Origin: Bacteroidales bacterium
GTDB lineage: Bacteria > Bacteroidota > Bacteroidia > Bacteroidales > JALTDM01
Length of the DNA stretch: 8,901 nt
Reading direction: 5' to 3'
Assembly (NCBI GenBank): GCA_027073875.1
Contig: JALTEO010000170.1
Span: 1 to 8,901, forward strand
Positions within the stretch are counted from its first letter, which is position 1, and every line of letters starts with the position of its first letter. Made by a program: the position numbers and the translations under genes. The notes under the pieces were generated by a model. The model had not been told where the DNA came from, did not search any database, and was given only the letters and a program-made list of their open reading frames with translations. This document shows, piece after piece, positions 6,108 through 8,901 of the stretch.

Positions 6108-8354
6108 ATGTCTATTTATCTCATTATTATTATTTTATTGATTACTCTTGCAGCAATAGATTTGACAATTGGCGTTGCAAATGATGCTGTTAATTTTTTG
6201 AATTCTGCTGTAGGTGCTAAGGTTGCACGCTATAAAACAATATTGATTATTGCCGGCTTAGGTGTTATTCTCGGAGCTATATTTTCCGAAGGGATGATGG
6301 AAGTGGCACGAAAGGGAATTTTTAATCCGCAATACTTTAATTTTCAGGAAATTATTTTTATTTTCGTTGCCGTAATGATTGCTGATGTCATTATTCTTGA
6401 TTTGTTTAATACTTTGGGATTACCTACATCAACAACGGTTTCTATTGTTTTTGATTTACTCGGAGCAGCTGTTGCCATTGCTTTTATGCGGATTTATTAT
6501 CATCACGATACATCATTACCTTTATCGCAATATATTAACTCTGCAAATGCTTTGAAAATTATTTTGGGAATTCTCCTTTCTATCTTCGTTGCTTTCTTTA
6601 CGGGATGGATTATTCAATTCTTCAGCCGGTTGATTTTTTCTTTCCACTATGATAAATTGATGAAATATTTAGGGTCGTTGTGGGGAGCTATTGTAACAAC
6701 TTTTATTACTTATTTCTTATTTCTCAAGGGATTAAAACATGCTTCGTTTGTGTCGCAAGATGTGACAGATTTATTTTTGAACAATCTGGGGTATTTTTTC
6801 CTTTTTAGCATTCTTGCATGGACTTTAATTTTTCAGTTATTGATTTGGACATTCCGAATCAATGTCATGAGGTTTACTGTTATTCTTGGAACTTTTGCCC
6901 TTGCCATGGCTTTTGCGGGTAATGATTTAGTTAATTTTATCGGCGTGCCTTTAGCAGGACTGAATGCTTATACTGACTTTGTTGCAAATGCTCACGGTGT
7001 AGGTGCTACGAGTTATTTGATGACCTCATTGTCGGGCAAATTGCCGGTAAACCTATGGTATTTGCTGATTGCCGGAGGTATTATGATTGCTACACTTTTT
7101 GTCTCAAAAAAGGCAAAATCAGTCATTAAGACCGCAGTGGATTTGAGTCGCCAGAGTGAAGGATATGAACGCTTTGGAACTTCGCTTACAGCACGGATTA
7201 TCGTTCGTTGGGGTAATGGAATAAATAAATTTCTATACTCCTTGACACCACAGCCGGTAAGAATCTTTGTTAAAAAACAATTTTCAACAAGCAAAATTAC
7301 CGACAAAAAAGACGGAAAAGCATTTGACCTTTTGCGGGCATCAGTTAATCTTATGGTTGCCAGTGTGTTAATATCTATTGCGACGACTAATAAATTGCCT
7401 TTGTCAACAACTTATGTTACTTTTATGGTGGCAATGGGTACTTCTCTTGCCGACAAGGCATGGGGAGGCGATAGTGCTGTATATCGTGTTACCGGTGTTT
7501 TTGCAGTTATCGGTGGATGGTTCTTAACGGCTTTAATTGCATTTACAACGGCATTTATTATTGCGGTATTGATTTCTCTGGGAACTTTTGTGGCATTGTT
7601 CACATTTTTTGCCTTTGCAATGTTTTTAATTATTCGTACAAAAGCAATTCATCGTAGGATACAAGAAAAACAAGCTGAAACGGTTGAGTCTTCTGCCGAA
7701 AAAATTACAAATAAAGCAGACTTTTTTGAGCATATTCTCCAAATCATCAATGTTACATTTGTGAATATAAAAGAGATATTACACATTATTATTAATGGTA
7801 TTAGCCAAAATAATTTGCATGAAATAAAAAAAGGACTGAAAATATATAACGAAGTAATTAAAAAAAGTAAACATCACTTACAAGATGCTGTGATGAACAT
7901 TAATAATATTGAAAATATTGATGATACTAATAGTTATATGGAACTGACACTATCGTTTAAACAGATGAACAACAGTTTGAAACATATTATTACACCGGTA
8001 TTTGATCATTTGAATAATAATCATAAACCAATGTCGTATGGGCAGATAAATGATTTGCAAGAGTTGTTTAACGATTACAGTAATTATTTAGATGAAATTA
8101 CGCGTGATTTTTCTACTGAGACGCCGCCAAAGACAACGGAAATGGAGACAATAAGAGATCAAATAATTCAAAAAATTAAGGATATTCGCAAGTCACATAT
8201 TAAGTTTATGAAACATCAGAATATCTCGACTTCCACACGGGCAAATGTATTGTTTTTTGATATTATTTATGAACTGAAAATTCTTATTTTCTCAACCCAC
8301 GACCTTTTTGAGAGTTTCTACGAGATGAAAGAAACATTGAGTAGAAAGTCATAA
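6108..8354 (+). CDS. pit: PiT-family inorganic phosphate transporter with C-terminal PhoU-like domain
   Basis: This is an inner-membrane phosphate symporter of the PiT/PHO4 (SLC20-like) family, 748 residues, the long form usual in Bacteroidota. The PHO4 inverted-repeat signatures are present: GVANDAVNF at 22-30 and AGNDLVNF around 270-277 supply the paired Asn-Asp motifs, and GLPTSTTVS (104-112) and LPLSTTYVT (430-438) supply the paired STT motifs. About ten to twelve membrane helices span residues 1-505. From about 510 the protein becomes soluble, charged and helical (FFEHILQIINVTFVNIKEILHIIINGI onward), resembling the PhoU/DUF47 helical bundle often encoded next to PiT genes. The tail probably senses or gates the transporter. 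ATG 6108 is the natural start, with the first helix beginning at once. The upstream direct repeats suggest induction by phosphate limitation. No good terminator follows before the palindromic element. Confidence 0.95.
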   Translation: MSIYLIIIILLITLAAIDLTIGVANDAVNFLNSAVGAKVARYKTILIIAGLGVILGAIFSEGMMEVARKGIFNPQYFNFQEIIFIFVAVMIADVIILDLFNTLGLPTSTTVSIVFDLLGAAVAIAFMRIYYHHDTSLPLSQYINSANALKIILGILLSIFVAFFTGWIIQFFSRLIFSFHYDKLMKYLGSLWGAIVTTFITYFLFLKGLKHASFVSQDVTDLFLNNLGYFFLFSILAWTLIFQLLIWTFRINVMRFTVILGTFALAMAFAGNDLVNFIGVPLAGLNAYTDFVANAHGVGATSYLMTSLSGKLPVNLWYLLIAGGIMIATLFVSKKAKSVIKTAVDLSRQSEGYERFGTSLTARIIVRWGNGINKFLYSLTPQPVRIFVKKQFSTSKITDKKDGKAFDLLRASVNLMVASVLISIATTNKLPLSTTYVTFMVAMGTSLADKAWGGDSAVYRVTGVFAVIGGWFLTALIAFTTAFIIAVLISLGTFVALFTFFAFAMFLIIRTKAIHRRIQEKQAETVESSAEKITNKADFFEHILQIINVTFVNIKEILHIIINGISQNNLHEIKKGLKIYNEVIKKSKHHLQDAVMNINNIENIDDTNSYMELTLSFKQMNNSLKHIITPVFDHLNNNHKPMSYGQINDLQELFNDYSNYLDEITRDFSTETPPKTTEMETIRDQIIQKIKDIRKSHIKFMKHQNISTSTRANVLFFDIIYELKILIFSTHDLFESFYEMKETLSRKS

Positions 8355-8443
8355 AATCATCAAAAATAAAAAAGAGTTACTACTCAGTACAATCAAATAA
8401 CTGAAGTTCAATAGACTCATTGCTTTAGTACGGTTATAAAATA

Positions 8444-8578
8444 TAAGACCTTTGCAAAACCCTAAAAAAAGCTGTCATTCTGAACGCAGTGAAGAGTCTC
8501 AACACACTATATGGCAATTACTTACAGATTCTTCACTGCGTTCAGGATGACAAAATCAGAAGTTTTGCAAAGGTCTTA
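8444..8578. mobile_element. Nested palindromic MITE-like element with TA at both ends
   Basis: The outer arms TAAGACCTTTGCAAAAC (8444-8460) and GTTTTGCAAAGGTCTTA (8562-8578) are perfect 17-bp inverted repeats. If the terminal TA is a target duplication, the element proper is 8446-8576 (131 bp) with 15-bp terminal repeats, as for insertion sequences that duplicate TA. Inside lies a second inverted repeat: 8473-8499 with 8526-8552, 27-bp arms that differ at two places, around a 26-nt loop. No coding sequence is present, so any movement would need a transposase from elsewhere. It fills most of the gap between the phosphate transporter and the last gene. I cannot assign it to a named insertion-sequence family. 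Confidence 0.7.
8473..8552. repeat. Inner imperfect inverted repeat (27-bp arms)
   Basis: The left arm begins TGTCATTCTGAACGCAGTG and the right arm is its near-exact reverse complement ending CACTGCGTTCAGGATGACA. The two differences (8479 and 8496 on the left) both become G-U pairs in + strand RNA, so a 27-bp stem would stay fully paired there but would have two A-C mismatches in minus strand RNA. It may serve as the only strong hairpin after the phosphate transporter gene, although no T run follows. Confidence 0.75.
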
Positions 8579-8587
8579 CTTCATAAG

Positions 8588-8617
8588 TTGACAATCTCCG
8601 GTTTTTAGTTAACTTTG
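8588..8617 (+). promoter_or_regulatory. Bacteroidota-type promoter of the YdcF-like gene
   Basis: TTG at 8588-8590 and TAACTTTG at 8610-8617 are 19 bp apart. The latter matches the -7 consensus TAnnTTTG at every fixed position and the spacing is as expected. Transcription would start a few bases before the ATG at 8630, giving a very short leader. The -33 element lies 10 bp beyond the end of the palindromic element. Confidence 0.65.
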
Positions 8618-8629
8618 CCATCCGGTAAA

Positions 8630-8901
8630 ATGATGAGAAACCTATTGTTTAAAATATTACGAATCTCTGCTATTTCGTTAGGGGCAATCTTTTTTGTGCT
8701 TATGGTAATGGCATTTACTTCTCTGCCGTTCTGGATGCGATATCATTTAGGAACAAATGTTCCGGTATTGAACAAAAAGCCGGATTATATTATTATGCTT
8801 GGTGCCGGTGGCATTCCGGAGGGTAAGAATCTTGTTCGTTTATTTCATACGGCTGAAATGGCAAAAAAATATCCCGATGCAAAAATTATTGTTTCGTTAC
8901 C
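8630..8901 (+). CDS. YdcF/SanA/ElyC-family (DUF218) membrane protein, 3'-truncated by window edge
   Basis: The first 90 residues are visible and the frame stays open to the end of the window. A basic start (MMRNLLFKILR) is followed by one membrane helix (about 12-33, ISAISLGAIFFVLMVMAFTSLP). The domain then opens with DYIIMLGAGGIPEGKNLVRLFHTAEMAKKYPDAKIIVSLP, the DUF218 pattern in which a beta strand and a glycine-rich loop are followed by a helix and a second strand. Family members such as SanA and ElyC affect envelope integrity and peptidoglycan precursor handling in E. coli, but the reaction is not settled. Either ATG 8630 or ATG 8633 could be used. The strong promoter 13 bp upstream supports a start here. 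Confidence 0.8.
   Translation, partial: MMRNLLFKILRISAISLGAIFFVLMVMAFTSLPFWMRYHLGTNVPVLNKKPDYIIMLGAGGIPEGKNLVRLFHTAEMAKKYPDAKIIVSL

Noticed and set aside
7013..7306. Minus-strand open frame inside the transporter gene
   Set aside because: It is the antisense shadow of a well-supported membrane protein and its translation resembles no known family.
8355..8443. Gap after the phosphate transporter, searched for a terminator or small gene
   Set aside because: Only a 5-bp TCAGT/ACTGA pairing without a T run, and no open frame with plausible coding features.
1..8901. CRISPR array, prophage, toxin-antitoxin or defence genes
   Set aside because: No spaced direct repeats of CRISPR type and no proteins with such motifs; the genes present are recognisable housekeeping and envelope functions.

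Overview
The window looks like ordinary chromosome from an AT-rich member of the Bacteroidota, most likely order Bacteroidales or a close relative. The evidence for this is: a PorT-type barrel of the type IX secretion system; a TonB energising operon with a signal-peptide-bearing ExbB and two different ExbD proteins; a GSCFA-domain protein; a phosphate transporter with a PhoU-like tail; little use of Shine-Dalgarno sites; and a -33/-7 promoter of the Bacteroidota type (TTG, 19 bp, TAACTTTG). No genus can be named from the sequence alone.

Layout. Positions 1-1547 (+) hold the 3' part of queA (queuosine synthesis) followed 2 bp later by a tatD-type nuclease gene. A tRNA-Ser(GGA) gene follows at 1616-1702. 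Positions 1741-4117 (+) form a four-gene operon: exbB, a small four-helix membrane protein of unknown role, and two exbD genes. A strong hairpin lies between the unknown gene and the first exbD. Two tandem hairpin-plus-T-run terminators end the operon, and the second lies inside the 3' end of the convergent gene. Positions 5950-4188 (-) hold porT and then a GSCFA-domain gene, 2 bp apart. Positions 6108-8354 (+) encode a PiT-family phosphate transporter fused to a PhoU-like domain. The 157-bp divergent region between porT and the transporter carries an 11-bp-period direct-repeat array that resembles a Pho box. Positions 8444-8578 hold a nested palindromic element resembling a miniature inverted-repeat transposon. 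From 8630 the start of a YdcF/SanA-type (DUF218) membrane protein runs off the window.

How the genes work together. The exb operon supplies the inner-membrane proton channel that drives TonB-dependent uptake across the outer membrane, and porT builds the outer-membrane side of type IX secretion. Both are core envelope systems in this phylum. The transporter imports phosphate, and its upstream repeats suggest phosphate-responsive control. I see no defence system, prophage, CRISPR array or obviously new multigene system. The observations most worth a second look are the Pho-box-like array, the nested mobile element, the hairpin inside the exb operon and the unknown membrane protein in that operon.
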